Source: Gammaproteobacteria bacterium (GTDB lineage Bacteria; Pseudomonadota; Gammaproteobacteria; Pseudomonadales; Cellvibrionaceae). Taken from it: 64,000 nucleotides of DNA. Shown here in pieces: positions 24,826 through 34,699 of this stretch (its first letter is position 1; each line of letters starts with the position of its first letter). The notes under the pieces were generated by a model that was given only the letters and a program-made list of their open reading frames with translations, was not told where the DNA came from and made no database searches. The stretch lies in the NCBI GenBank assembly GCA_004173475.1, contig SEBU01000005.1:310001-374000 (forward strand), read 5' to 3'. The position numbers were made by a program, and so were the translations under genes.

Positions 24826-27645
24826 TTATTGACTGGCACCAGCCACAACTTCATACCAGAGAGTCGCTGTTGCACCATTTAAAATAATTCTCGCTTTACC
24901 ATTATTGTCAGTTACCGTGAGCTGCGTTTTGCGTTGACCCGTTTCATCCAACGCCCATGCACTGGTATTTGCTGATGAGAAAGGTAAATCAATAACGGCA
25001 GGGATCACTTCGACTAGCGTAGGCGTTTTACCCCAATTATTAGCAACACTATTGTGAGATGAGTTTGTCCATCCCATATCGGTGTTTTCAACATTCCCTG
25101 TTAAGACCATTAATAGTTTTCCGCCTGCAGCAGGCTCTGCAAAGCTTCCCTCTTGCATCGTTAGCGACACAGTAGCCCAATTAAATGTTGTCGGCGGCAC
25201 GCCTATAACCACATTGCCCAACACAAAATTTCGTCCATTAATAAAACCAACGACAGATTTGGTTTTGGCTGTGTTTATAGTGACAACGCCCTTGCCTGAA
25301 ACACTGCGATTCCAAACCAATTCATTAGTGTCTGCAGTAAGAGTTGTACTCGACGAAGCGACGGGTGCAATATCCAAACCTTCTGGTGTTTCAGACGCAT
25401 CCAATGCGAAACGTTTGGTTAGCAGAACATCATCTGAAACATTTAGATGTGAACCGTTTGCGACATTCCATGCGCTGCCCTTATTGGCAAGAACGGATAG
25501 CTCAGTTGCAGAAGTCCAATTCATCGCCACCAAATTTTGCGCACTTGCAACGTCGCCACGACGGAAGATATTAGCGGCAACTAACATGTTCGCCATTTTA
25601 GTTGGGTGCGCATTCATGCTAAAGAAATCATTGAAATAGCCTGCCTCCCAATTGTCGTTACCGTTCGAGTCATACGCGAAGAACATCACACCGTCCCAAT
25701 CTTGCAATGCGCCATAGGCTGCTGCAAATAAGGGGCCTTCCGCACTGTAAGCTACAGGAGACGCGTGTTGATATTCAGAAACCGTAAACGGCATTCCTTT
25801 AACACGCTGCTTCGCCAATGCACTAATCGTGTTGCTAAACGTATTAACCATAGAAATATTATTTACTGTCCAATTGATAGGGTCCCAGTCGGCGGTTGAG
25901 AATACTGGATGCTGCCAGTAGGCGTGAGCGTCTACAAAATCCATTTGTTTTTGCGCGCTTGGGAAACTATTCATAATAGCTGTGCCGGTTACCAATCCGG
26001 TGAAGCCTAAATCCGTTTTGATGTAATTTTTCATATCTAGCCAATAAGCAGATTCGGTTTCACGTAAAAAGTCTGCCCAGTCTTCAGCGCGCTCTTTGGT
26101 GTAATTTTCGCTGCGCAAATTAGCATTAATATTGGCAGCCTCGAGAGTTTCACCAGTGGGTAATTTTCCGACAACGCCTCCCTCTTTAAATGAAACGTTA
26201 GCGAGATAAACCTTAGACACTTTGTTTCCAAAGCCGTTAAAATTTATGCGCACATTGTCATCGTCTGTGCTCGCAATAAAACTAGTTTCAAAATATTTCC
26301 AAGTTCCATCAAGCGTGTTGGTCCAAGACTCTAACGCTGAATAGGAACCGTAATTTAAGGCCAGAGAAGCAGTCAACGAAATCGAAGGATCTGCTTTCGC
26401 CCAGTAACTCAAGGTATAAACCTGATCCTTAATGATGTCCGAACCTTGATTCAACTGTACATGCCAATTTGCTGAACCTGCTGTTGTTACATCTATTTGC
26501 ACACCGGCGCGCCCATCAAATATTCCGGTGTTAAAAGTTGCCACTGCTCCCTCGTGCTGCTCAGGGGTCCAATCTGTAACTCCAGATGCAAAACTATTGT
26601 TGCTTAATTTTTCGTTGCCCAAGAATTCATCCACAGCACCCCACGCAGTTTCCAGCGCAGCAGTATCCGCATATTTATCTGCAAGCCACGCATTCCATTT
26701 TGCTACTAATTCCGAGCGGTATCCGCTTGGCCATTTGTCCATCGAGCCATCGTAATATTGTTGAAAAATACCGTTCTCGTTGTTGATCTCAACAATAGCC
26801 ACAGCGGGATCTTCCGCATAAGTGAGCAATGTGTAGGGATTTTGATGAGCAAGTAAATGTTGCGCGTATTCCTTTTCAAGATTTCGAAAATTAGTATTAA
26901 TAAAACCTAATACATGGGACTGTTTCCAACTCAGTTGAGTAAGCTCTGATGGCAAACCATCAGCTGGCAAAAACTCACGAGAATTAATTAAATTTAAATT
27001 GATGTAGATACCGTTTTTCTTAAGCTCATTGATAAAATAATCCAGCTTCTCAAGATTGGCAGCATCCAGCGTGCGACTGGTGCCACCCGCATAATTTATA
27101 AGGCTGTTTCCACCGAAGTGATTATCCATGTGATGGAATCGCACCAGGTTTACACCGAACTTGGCGAGGCGCTTGGCAATTTTTTCCGCATTGGCGTGCG
27201 AAGGCATAGTAGACGCAGCCGTAATGTTCACGCCCCAAAAGCGAATACGCTCATCACCTGCGACGAAATGGCCGTTCGTATCGACTTTAATTGAACCGAA
27301 TTTCCCTGCGGGCAGGTGGTTTAACAAAGCGCCGACCTGGGTAATTCCCCCCGAACCATCACCAAAGGGCAGCACAAACCCGACCATTTGATTGGCCGTT
27401 GATGACGAGCTGCTGGAAAGGGAAGTAGGTAACGAGGATATGCTTGAGGATGGATCAGGCGAAACACTAGAATTTGCACCTGATGAAATGGCCGTAGCAG
27501 AACTGACAGGTTTAGGTGTCGACTTTCCACCGCCTCCACCGCCACAAGCGGTTAGGGTAATAAGGAGTACGATGCCGGCGGCAGTGCCGCGGGCGATCGA
27601 ACCAATAAACGTTGAATGAATACTGGTTGAAATGAAAGGTCGCAT
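24826..27645 (-). CDS. GH-A clan (GH5-like) glycoside hydrolase lipoprotein with inserted carbohydrate-binding module
   Basis: 939 residues. A lipobox (LTAC, C34) is followed by a Gly run, a Ser-rich linker (about 47-84, typical for Cellvibrio surface enzymes) and a GH-A barrel. RFWGVNITAAS (135-145) and VRFHHMDNH fit the first strands. VEINNENG carries the likely acid/base E290, and TVSEYQ the likely nucleophile E624. Between them, at about 345-490, lies a beta-rich segment like CBM4/9-type modules, so the module appears inserted in the barrel. The last 250 residues are beta-sandwich-like. Anchored to the outer membrane, it would cut a plant or marine polysaccharide; the substrate is not known. 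Confidence 0.8.
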   Translation of the reverse strand: MRPFISTSIHSTFIGSIARGTAAGIVLLITLTACGGGGGGKSTPKPVSSATAISSGANSSVSPDPSSSISSLPTSLSSSSSSTANQMVGFVLPFGDGSGGITQVGALLNHLPAGKFGSIKVDTNGHFVAGDERIRFWGVNITAASTMPSHANAEKIAKRLAKFGVNLVRFHHMDNHFGGNSLINYAGGTSRTLDAANLEKLDYFINELKKNGIYINLNLINSREFLPADGLPSELTQLSWKQSHVLGFINTNFRNLEKEYAQHLLAHQNPYTLLTYAEDPAVAIVEINNENGIFQQYYDGSMDKWPSGYRSELVAKWNAWLADKYADTAALETAWGAVDEFLGNEKLSNNSFASGVTDWTPEQHEGAVATFNTGIFDGRAGVQIDVTTAGSANWHVQLNQGSDIIKDQVYTLSYWAKADPSISLTASLALNYGSYSALESWTNTLDGTWKYFETSFIASTDDDNVRINFNGFGNKVSKVYLANVSFKEGGVVGKLPTGETLEAANINANLRSENYTKERAEDWADFLRETESAYWLDMKNYIKTDLGFTGLVTGTAIMNSFPSAQKQMDFVDAHAYWQHPVFSTADWDPINWTVNNISMVNTFSNTISALAKQRVKGMPFTVSEYQHASPVAYSAEGPLFAAAYGALQDWDGVMFFAYDSNGNDNWEAGYFNDFFSMNAHPTKMANMLVAANIFRRGDVASAQNLVAMNWTSATELSVLANKGSAWNVANGSHLNVSDDVLLTKRFALDASETPEGLDIAPVASSSTTLTADTNELVWNRSVSGKGVVTINTAKTKSVVGFINGRNFVLGNVVIGVPPTTFNWATVSLTMQEGSFAEPAAGGKLLMVLTGNVENTDMGWTNSSHNSVANNWGKTPTLVEVIPAVIDLPFSSANTSAWALDETGQRKTQLTVTDNNGKARIILNGATATLWYEVVAGASQ

Positions 27646-27829
27646 GTAAGAGCTCCGATGGTTAATTTTTCAGCTTTATTGTTATAAGCAGTCCCAAACG
27701 ATTAGCGCTCGCAAACTAACGCGCCACGGGAAAGATGGTAGCTTTAAGCTGTATAGAGTTTAGACCAAGCTTATGGTTTCTGCGTAAAGATTGGCTAATA
27801 ACTCATTTGCGAGACAGACAATTTTTGGG
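27646..27829. other. Divergent promoter region upstream of rpsT and the GH lipoprotein
   Basis: Holds the leftward promoter for the lipoprotein gene, not resolved. No operator recognised. Confidence 0.35.
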
Positions 27830-27857
27830 TTGACATGAGTCTGAAAAACGGCATAAT
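27830..27857 (+). promoter_or_regulatory. Predicted rpsT promoter
   Basis: TTGACA (27830-27835), 16-bp spacer, CATAAT (27852-27857). Strong sigma-70 match about 85 bp before the rpsT start codon, leaving a short leader. Confidence 0.75.
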
Positions 27858-27943
27858 GCTGCGTCCTTGATTCCAGACCTTTTTTGGTCTTTTCTCAGCA
27901 TTAATAAGTTTATTTTTTTAGGTTTTTTATAGGAGCACCCACG

Positions 27944-28207
27944 GTGGCAAATACACCCCAAGCCAAAAAACGCGCGCGTCAAAACGAAAAAGCTCGCAAG
28001 CACAACGGCAGCATGCGCTCAATGGGGCGTACCTACCTGAAAAAAGTTATAAGCGCGATTGAGAGTGGCGATAAAGCTGCTGCAACTGCTGCTTATGTTG
28101 CCGCCGTTGCTGTTATTGACCGCATCGCCGACAAAGGCCTTATTCACAAGAATAAAGCTGCTCGTCATAAGAGCCGTTTGAACGCAAAGATCAAAGCTTT
28201 GGCTTAA
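27944..28207 (+). CDS. rpsT: 30S ribosomal protein S20
   Basis: 87 residues, normal length. Starts [20 protein letters not shown] after a GTG start codon, with AGGAG about 8 nt before it, and has the expected Lys/Arg/Ala-rich helices. Binds 16S rRNA at the bottom of the small subunit. S20 genes often use a non-ATG start and are autoregulated at translation; the GTG here fits that. Single gene with its own promoter and terminator. Confidence 0.97.
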   Translation: MANTPQAKKRARQNEKARKHNGSMRSMGRTYLKKVISAIESGDKAAATAAYVAAVAVIDRIADKGLIHKNKAARHKSRLNAKIKALA

Positions 28208-28234
28208 TAGCTTTACCATTGCGATTAGCGACTC

Positions 28235-28262
28235 AAAAAACCGGCAATAGCCGGTTTTTTTT
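28235..28262 (+). terminator. rpsT terminator
   Basis: AAAAAA-CCGGC-AATA-GCCGG-TTTTTT about 30 bp after the rpsT stop. Confidence 0.92.
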
Positions 28263-28486
28263 CGCCCGCTCATTGGCTGTACCACCACATCTTAATAAAG
28301 AGTACGCTTCCTGAACAATCATCACAAAACTTAAGCCTAATCAGCTATATCGACCTGACAAAGACCAAAAAATCATCTATACAGTGTCATGAAAACAGAT
28401 TACATTCGCCATACAATTTTGGCCGAATCCATTCTTACGGCTACCAATAACAAAGAGCGCACATACTAAGAACGGAGATATCTCTT

Positions 28487-29422
28487 ATGCTGCCACGTGA
28501 ACACTACCTAAAGCAGTCGTTCCAAGACCCTATTCACTTTCCCGATGGGTTTGAAAAAGGCGGGCTATCCGATATTCAGGCACGCCTCGTCAGAAAAAAC
28601 GGTGCCTTAATTAATGCGCTGAGTATCGATGAGGTATCTGATCCTACCACCGAGGATCTACACCTCCTCAAGGTTATTGCTAACCAGAGTTCGCCCAAAA
28701 ACCCGGTCGAACAAGCCTGGATTAAATATTTAAGCCTCGTTAAAAGCGTCGCTGTTGCAAATCCAAAAACCAAAGGTAAAGCGAAAGCAGCCAAACCTTC
28801 CGCCGACTCCAAACCAGCACCCGAGCCTGCTCCTGTAAAAGCGACCGAAAAACCAGTAAAAACTCCCGAGAAAATTGAACCAGCAAAAGCGGATAGCAAA
28901 CCCGTTGAAAAAAAGGCTGAGCCGATGGCTGTAGCCGAGCCTAAGGCAAAAGCCATTACTACCAAGGCACCGTTCACAGCACCAGCAAAAAAAGAATCTG
29001 CCCCGGTAGCTAAAGCAGCAGTCAATACCCCCGTCAAAGCTTCGGTAGAAAAAGCACGTACAAAAAAAGCAGAAGCTAAAAACGAACCAGAAGTTAAAAA
29101 AAAGCCCGAGCCTAAAAAACCTGAGCCAAAAAAACTTGAACCTAAAAAGGAAGCACCGAAAAAGGAAGAAGTAAAGAAGACTGAAATCAAAAAAATTGAA
29201 GAGAAAAAGCTTGTAAAGAAAGCTGAGCCAAAAAAGACGGAAGTTAAGAAAGCTGAAATTAAGAAACCCGCTCCCAAAAAAGCAGAGCCAAATAAGCCTG
29301 AACCGAAAAAAGCGGTAGCAAAAAAAGCGGAGCCTAAAAAAGCTGAAGTGAAAAAGGTTGAGGTAAAAAAAGCTGCGCCAAAAGCAGCGCCTAAAAAAAC
29401 TCCCGCTAAAAAATCCAAATAG
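28487..29422 (+). CDS. MaoP/DUF413 domain fused to a histone-H1-like Lys/Pro/Ala tail
   Basis: 311 residues. Residues 11-88 match the DUF413 (MaoP, YifE) pattern: F.D..HFP.GF..GG.....A.L....G....L......P.T.E...L......S..NPVE.AWIKYL. In E. coli MaoP organises the Ori macrodomain with a DNA site. From about residue 95 the protein is a low-complexity tail of Lys, Pro, Ala and Glu with many KK.EPKK / KKAEVKK units, ending TPAKKSK, like AlgP and eukaryotic-type H1 tails. The tail gives a strong positive charge for DNA binding. Start ATG with GGAG 9 nt upstream. A nucleoid-associated function is likely; the combination of the two parts is unusual. Confidence 0.82.
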   Translation: MLPREHYLKQSFQDPIHFPDGFEKGGLSDIQARLVRKNGALINALSIDEVSDPTTEDLHLLKVIANQSSPKNPVEQAWIKYLSLVKSVAVANPKTKGKAKAAKPSADSKPAPEPAPVKATEKPVKTPEKIEPAKADSKPVEKKAEPMAVAEPKAKAITTKAPFTAPAKKESAPVAKAAVNTPVKASVEKARTKKAEAKNEPEVKKKPEPKKPEPKKLEPKKEAPKKEEVKKTEIKKIEEKKLVKKAEPKKTEVKKAEIKKPAPKKAEPNKPEPKKAVAKKAEPKKAEVKKVEVKKAAPKAAPKKTPAKKSK

Positions 29423-29441
29423 ACAAAAGTATAAACTCTTC

Positions 29442-29470
29442 AAAAAGGCGCTCCTTGAAGCGCCTTTTTT
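29442..29470 (+). terminator. Terminator after the MaoP-like gene
   Basis: GGCGCT and AGCGCC with a 6-nt loop flanked by an A-tract and seven Ts. Confidence 0.9.
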
Positions 29471-29631
29471 TATACCCAAAAACTAGTGTTTTATTTAATA
29501 ACCATACTTTTACAGGTTGATGGAATTCAAATACCAAATAAGAACTCCACCAAGTAGAACTCAAGTACTGGCCGCCAAGAAGATCTTCAACCAAACTCGC
29601 AGCCGTGATACATAAAAAACAATTACTCCTC

Positions 29632-31986
29632 TTAAGGCACAAGGACCTCCAGCTGATATTCTTTCCCTGCATGAATATTATCGACATGAGGACGAGCTAA
29701 GGTTACTCCATCAATGCTAACTGTAACTTCAGAAACCTTCGCGCGCTCGATAGTCACGTGGAAAATTGCACCGCGAAATTTACGTGTCGCTTTCGCACTG
29801 TTCCACTCACGCGGCAGTTGCGGATCTATCAACAACCCATTCCCATCACCTTTCAAACCAAACAGGCCTTCTACCAAACAGCGATAGACCCAGGAAACAG
29901 TACCTGTATTAAATAACTGACTCGAACGACCCGCCGTGCGCGGATACTGATGATATGCACCGCGATAATAATTAGGAATAAAAACTGGCAACTGACCGCG
30001 TTGAATATAGTCTTGCTCAACAGGGCCGGGAATCATTTGTCGTAATAATTTGTACGCACGATTCGAATCTGAAATGGTGTACAAACTATAAATATAAAAC
30101 ACGGCGGCATGATTGTAGACAGAACCATTTTCCGCAGAACCGGGATGCTTTTGCGTTACTCGACCAACATCGTCGCGCATAGCGCTGTAAGGTGGGGCAA
30201 ACATGGCCACACCGTAAGGCGTCTCCAATTGTTCCTCAACGGCGGCCAACATTTTTTCGCGCTGCGCTGCGCTTGCAGCGCCACCAAGAATCGCCCAACT
30301 TTGGGGATTTAAATAAATTCGGCCTTCAGGATCTTTGCGAACACCAAAGATCACATCATCATCAGTAATTCCTCTCGCAAACCAATCACCGTCCCATAAA
30401 TATTTATTCACAACATCGTTAACATCTTGTGCGCCGGAACGATATTTTTCTGCAACTTCATTGTTGGATTGGCTAGCGCAAATATCTGCCCACAAATTCA
30501 ATGCATACGCAGTAGCCACCGAAAGCCAACCGGAGACACCTTTGCCTTTATAGCCCACCATATTCATCGGATCACACCAATCACCTTGGGCAATAAAACT
30601 TAGACCACGGTGATCGCGTGCGATCAATAACCAATCCATAGCACGACTAATACGTTCGAATACAGTTTGGATATTATCGCCTTCTGCATCTTTTACTTTC
30701 TCTAACAGTATTGAATAGTCATTGGTTTCATCGAGATAGGCTTTCAAACAAACCGGCAACCATACGCAGTGATCTGTATGTGGAATTTGGTTGATATATT
30801 TTAACTCTGCGCCTTCAGCTAACAAGATGCCGTCTGGCATGGCCCCATTAGCCTCTTGCTGGCTCAACGCGTGTAAAAAAGCGGCGCGAGTGATTTCCGG
30901 CTTTATGTAGCTCATCCCCATATTGTCCTGGAGATAGTTACGTGTTTGCGGATCTGTTGTTAAACGGTTTACATCTCCGTGATAGAAAACTTGCCTCGGC
31001 AACCAATGATTTACAAAATTGTCTAGCTCTTTATCAGGTGTTTCAATTTTTAAACAACCGTTACCTGAATTTACATAAGCTTCGTATTCAGCTTTGGCTT
31101 TCGCAAAACCATCGGCACTTAAATATTTTTTTCGTAGCTGTTTAATTTCTGCATCATCAAATGCCGGGCCAAAAATAAAACGTAAGTCATGATCTTGGTC
31201 AGCCGCCAAATTGAAGCGATATTGCAATACTGCTGCTGGAGTTTCGTAACGGGCATCGCCGTTTGCCAAATGATCTTTCTGTAAGGCTGATGGATTGTGC
31301 AACCCACCCTCGCCTTCGAACGCCTCTTGCTTTGCTTCCCAGCTAACAGGTTCCTGTTCATGCAGGAAAAAAGTTTTGTCTTTAAAATTTTTGTTTTTAA
31401 AATAGTCAGCTACTTTTTGGTAAGGTGTAACGCAGCTTGCTATCACTCCGCCTAAATCGGCACGGTATTCTGCAGATTGATTCATCCATGACATAAAACC
31501 TATTGGGAAATACGGATAAAGACTAATATTTCTTTCGCGGCCAGAAATATTGGTAAGCCGTACGCTCCATAACTCTACAACATCTTCTACAGGTAAACTC
31601 ACGCTTATTTCAATACGAATTCCGTCACGCTCTAGCGTCCATGCCAAATCACTTTTCCCCACTGAAAAAATAAATTTATCCAGAGATGCGCGAACCGGCT
31701 CGTAAGGTGCAGAAAAAATATCGCCATTCGCTTCATCCTTAACATAAAAAAAACGTCCTGGATGATGCGCATAATAGGGCTGTTCCGGCTGCATAAATGT
31801 CTTCGCTTCCAAATTAGGAGCATAGGCATATTTTGCAGGTTCCGGTTGCATAAATTGTGCGACGGCGTAACCGCGACACGTCATCTGCATCATCATTTTC
31901 TGATTCCACAAAAATCCAGCGGCACGTGGCATCGCAGTGGGAGTCGTTAATTCGAAACGCTCACCGTTGTGTGTAGGTTGCAACAT
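29632..31986 (-). CDS. GH94 phosphorylase, probable cellobionic acid phosphorylase
   Basis: 784 residues, one GH94 enzyme: N-terminal beta-sandwich, linker, and an (alpha/alpha)6 barrel with GDWCDP holding the probable acid catalyst D472, and YLNPQSWAI. It splits a beta-glucoside with phosphate to give glucose 1-phosphate. Its length and the DWCDPMN variant (rather than DWNDAL of cellobiose and chitobiose phosphorylases) and the nearby gluconokinase point to cellobionic acid as substrate, giving gluconate. That assignment is an inference. Cytoplasmic, no signal peptide. AGGA lies 7 nt before the ATG. Last gene of the leftward lacI-symporter-phosphorylase set, but preceded by an intrinsic-terminator-like hairpin. 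Confidence 0.85.
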   Translation of the reverse strand: MLQPTHNGERFELTTPTAMPRAAGFLWNQKMMMQMTCRGYAVAQFMQPEPAKYAYAPNLEAKTFMQPEQPYYAHHPGRFFYVKDEANGDIFSAPYEPVRASLDKFIFSVGKSDLAWTLERDGIRIEISVSLPVEDVVELWSVRLTNISGRERNISLYPYFPIGFMSWMNQSAEYRADLGGVIASCVTPYQKVADYFKNKNFKDKTFFLHEQEPVSWEAKQEAFEGEGGLHNPSALQKDHLANGDARYETPAAVLQYRFNLAADQDHDLRFIFGPAFDDAEIKQLRKKYLSADGFAKAKAEYEAYVNSGNGCLKIETPDKELDNFVNHWLPRQVFYHGDVNRLTTDPQTRNYLQDNMGMSYIKPEITRAAFLHALSQQEANGAMPDGILLAEGAELKYINQIPHTDHCVWLPVCLKAYLDETNDYSILLEKVKDAEGDNIQTVFERISRAMDWLLIARDHRGLSFIAQGDWCDPMNMVGYKGKGVSGWLSVATAYALNLWADICASQSNNEVAEKYRSGAQDVNDVVNKYLWDGDWFARGITDDDVIFGVRKDPEGRIYLNPQSWAILGGAASAAQREKMLAAVEEQLETPYGVAMFAPPYSAMRDDVGRVTQKHPGSAENGSVYNHAAVFYIYSLYTISDSNRAYKLLRQMIPGPVEQDYIQRGQLPVFIPNYYRGAYHQYPRTAGRSSQLFNTGTVSWVYRCLVEGLFGLKGDGNGLLIDPQLPREWNSAKATRKFRGAIFHVTIERAKVSEVTVSIDGVTLARPHVDNIHAGKEYQLEVLVP

Positions 31987-32013
31987 GGTTTTTCCTAATA
32001 TCTAAGCAATGTT

Positions 32014-32040
32014 AAAAAAAACGCTGCATTAAGCAGCGCT
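32014..32040 (-). terminator. Terminator-like hairpin between symporter and GH94 genes
   Basis: On the - strand, CGCTGC and GCAGCG pair around a 5-nt loop, followed by eight Ts. Placed 28 bp before the GH94 start, it may reduce read-through from the symporter gene. Confidence 0.7.
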
Positions 32041-32059
32041 AATTGATTTTATTTGTTGT

Positions 32060-33427
32060 TTACATTTGCGTCTTTCGAGCATCCAGGTCTGATTGAATTT
32101 GGATCATGGTATTTTTATCCAGCTTGTAAATTAACAAAGCTGCAACAGACAAGAAAGCCAGCGCGGCGGGAATAACTGACATTAAAAGTACAATGCCGTG
32201 CAATGATTCCGCCGTTTGCGTTTGGTTAGCCTGATACCCCAGTACCGTAAAAATACCTGTGATAACTAATGTTGCCAATACTGATCCCAATTTTTGCGAG
32301 AACACACCGGCAGCAAATGTCATTGCCGTGGCACGGCGACCATGTTTCCACTCGTTATAATCCGCCGAGTCTGCGAGCATCGAAAATGTTAAAGGAGGTT
32401 TCATACCTAATGCAAAACCTATACAGACTTGTAGTATTACCATGTAACTGATTCCATCGGCTGGCACAAAATAAAACGCCAGTGAAAATAATCCCGTTGC
32501 GATCATCAATAATATCAATAATGTTTTCTTCTCAAAAAAACGTATAAAGAAGGGCGTTGCAAAAGCACCTGCAACTGCGGAAAGCATAAAGAGTGGTAAA
32601 AATTGCGCAGAGAAATCTGGTTTACCTACGTAATATTTAAAGTAGTAAAGCGTTGTGCTGGTGCGCAAGGTCAACAGAACCATCACCATCAAATTCAAAA
32701 GAAACACAGCAATCCAGGGAACGTTAGACATAAGATCTTTTAGGTCATCCATAATTTTTGGCTGAGTCGTGGCGACCGCAGTGACACGCTCACGGGTGTT
32801 TAAAAACGTAATCACAAATAAAATAGATGCCGCAGTTCCCCAGAATGCCATGGTCAACTGCCATCCTAAAATGTCATCACCCTGCCCCAGAAATTTAACT
32901 AACTTTTGCGTGCCCCAGGTGACCAGGGCTGCGCCCAAATAACCTCCAACAAAACGTGCGCTATTAATAGTATCGCGCTCGGCGGGATTCGCCGATATCA
33001 CGCCAGAAAGTGCTGAGTAAGGAATGCTAACAACCGTGTAACAGGTGATCATAAAAAGATAAGTGCAAAAGGCCCAGATAGCCTTGCCATCTGTCCCAAG
33101 ATTTGGTGTGGTGTAAAGCAACACTGCCGCTATGGCAAGCGGTATAGCGCCCCAAATTAAAAACGGGCGATATTTTCCAAAACGGGTTTGCGTGCGGTCC
33201 GCAATAGCACCGAGACCTGCATCCGTAAAGGCATTAATGACCTTCACGATAATCATCATTGAACCCGCAACAGCTGCGGTAATACCGAATACTTCGGTAT
33301 AAAAAAACATTAAAAAAGCTGAGAGATTTGTCCAATAGAAATTAAAACCAGTATCACCCAAACCATAACTAATTCGTTCACGCCAGCTAAGTTTAGCCAA
33401 ACGATCATCGTTTGTTTTTGTTGTCAC
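32060..33427 (-). CDS. GPH-family (MelB-like) sugar:cation symporter
   Basis: 455 residues, about 12 membrane helices. The start LSWRERISYGLGDTGFNFYW and the ADRTQTRFGKYRPFLIWG loop (about 80-97) are classical for glycoside-pentoside-hexuronide symporters. It would import a sugar or sugar acid, here plausibly cellobionate or a related disaccharide, because it lies between a LacI regulator and a GH94 phosphorylase in one direction. GTG start with GGAG 8 nt before. It lies 69 bp after lacI and 73 bp before the phosphorylase gene. Confidence 0.9.
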   Translation of the reverse strand: MTTKTNDDRLAKLSWRERISYGLGDTGFNFYWTNLSAFLMFFYTEVFGITAAVAGSMMIIVKVINAFTDAGLGAIADRTQTRFGKYRPFLIWGAIPLAIAAVLLYTTPNLGTDGKAIWAFCTYLFMITCYTVVSIPYSALSGVISANPAERDTINSARFVGGYLGAALVTWGTQKLVKFLGQGDDILGWQLTMAFWGTAASILFVITFLNTRERVTAVATTQPKIMDDLKDLMSNVPWIAVFLLNLMVMVLLTLRTSTTLYYFKYYVGKPDFSAQFLPLFMLSAVAGAFATPFFIRFFEKKTLLILLMIATGLFSLAFYFVPADGISYMVILQVCIGFALGMKPPLTFSMLADSADYNEWKHGRRATAMTFAAGVFSQKLGSVLATLVITGIFTVLGYQANQTQTAESLHGIVLLMSVIPAALAFLSVAALLIYKLDKNTMIQIQSDLDARKTQM

Positions 33428-33496
33428 GTAAAAATCTCCGTTATGATTATTTTGATTATTGGACTTTAATTATTTAAAACTCGAAATCAATTTTTA

Positions 33497-34525
33497 TTAA
33501 TTTCTCGTTGATTCACGTTTTTTGATTTGATATCCGGTATCAACAACCTTCGGGCCTTCCGTATCCCCATTCAAACGTTTGATCACCATTTCGGCAGCCT
33601 TGATTCCCATCTCATAACGACCAACCTGCACACTCGTCAACGAGGGATTCACAAAACGTGAGGCTTCTATATCGTTAAATCCGCATAGCGCTAAATCATC
33701 AGGCACTTTTATATTCATGCGCTGGCTTTCAAAGAGCGCGCCAAGCGCAAGGTCATCATTCGCGCAAAAAATCGCATCCACGACTCCGTTGGTAGACGCA
33801 AGTAAACTTTTGAATAACTCGCCGCCTACTGCGATAGACGAGGGCTCAGGCGTGGTAGCGATAAAATTCTTTTGAAATTTGTCCACTTCTTCCAATGCTT
33901 TTTTGAATCCTTGCATACGCTGTTGCACACGAGGATCCATACGCGCGCCGATAAAACCAATTCGGCTGTAGCCTTCTTCCAATAAATGCGTGGCGACGTC
34001 ATAGCCGGCCTGCCAATGACAAAAGCCTATATTCATATCCAATGGCTCGAGGAGCAACTCCATTATTTGCACCACCGGCACGCGCGATTTTTGAAGCAAA
34101 TTTTGACAGGTTCGGGTTTGATCACCGCCCGTAATAATCATGGCTTCCGGCGCTTGACTCAGAAGCGTGCGAATCATTTTTTCTTCTTCGAGGGGAGAGT
34201 AATGCGTGTCCACCAACAAGACTTTGTAGCCCGTATTGTTTAATACGTCGTAGATGCCACGTAATACGTCGGTGAAAACGGTGTTCGACAGGGTTGGGAT
34301 AGATACACCAATAACCTTTGACTTGGAGGAGGCCAGCGAGCTCGCATACTGATTCGGGATATACCCAAGCGTGTCTATCGCTTTTTGAACCTGCACGCGC
34401 AAGGTCTCGGAAACCTTATCAGGTTGGTTAATAACTCTCGATACCGTTATTGCACTTACACCTGCTGCGACAGCAACATCAATCAACGTCAACTTTTTTT
34501 CTGAAACGGGCTTAGCTATTTTCAC
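33497..34525 (-). CDS. LacI-family transcriptional regulator
   Basis: 342 residues. The helix-turn-helix LTLIDVAVAAGVSAITVSRV begins near residue 11, followed by the hinge with SLASSKSK and a periplasmic-binding-like sensor domain. Start chosen at GTG 34525 with GGAG 9 nt before; a longer frame to 34630 would extend into the operator and put the HTH too far in. It divides the divergent gene sets and should bind the palindrome at 34626-34651 to repress both, released by a sugar or gluconate-type ligand. Ligand is inferred from the neighbours only. Confidence 0.9.
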   Translation of the reverse strand: MKIAKPVSEKKLTLIDVAVAAGVSAITVSRVINQPDKVSETLRVQVQKAIDTLGYIPNQYASSLASSKSKVIGVSIPTLSNTVFTDVLRGIYDVLNNTGYKVLLVDTHYSPLEEEKMIRTLLSQAPEAMIITGGDQTRTCQNLLQKSRVPVVQIMELLLEPLDMNIGFCHWQAGYDVATHLLEEGYSRIGFIGARMDPRVQQRMQGFKKALEEVDKFQKNFIATTPEPSSIAVGGELFKSLLASTNGVVDAIFCANDDLALGALFESQRMNIKVPDDLALCGFNDIEASRFVNPSLTSVQVGRYEMGIKAAEMVIKRLNGDTEGPKVVDTGYQIKKRESTRN

Positions 34526-34625
34526 TATTCTTATCTCCGATTGACTATTTTTATCTCGGACTGGAAATGCCATACTGACGGCACCAAAAACCAAATAAAG
34601 CTTAACATTGGATACACTAACACAT

Positions 34626-34651
34626 GACAAATGATTGCGCTATCATTTGTC
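34626..34651. promoter_or_regulatory. LacI-type operator between divergent genes
   Basis: GACAAATGAT-TGCGCT-ATCATTTGTC: two perfect 10-bp arms with a CG-centred spacer, the pattern of LacI-family operators. It sits between the regulator gene and the gluconokinase gene. Confidence 0.78.
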
Positions 34652-34699
34652 TCCGTGATAACCTCATAATACTAATAATGACGCACAGGCAAGACCTTG

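Noticed and set aside
28576..29479. Long - strand frames (280 and 249 residues) opposite the MaoP-like gene
   Set aside because: They are the complement of the Lys/Pro/Ala-rich tail (Phe/Ser/Gly-rich, no ribosome site); the + strand gene has a good start and a recognisable N-terminal domain.
33497..34630. Longer LacI start at 34630
   Set aside because: It would reach into the operator and push the DNA-binding helix-turn-helix to about residue 45; the GTG at 34525 has a good ribosome site and gives the usual N-terminal HTH.
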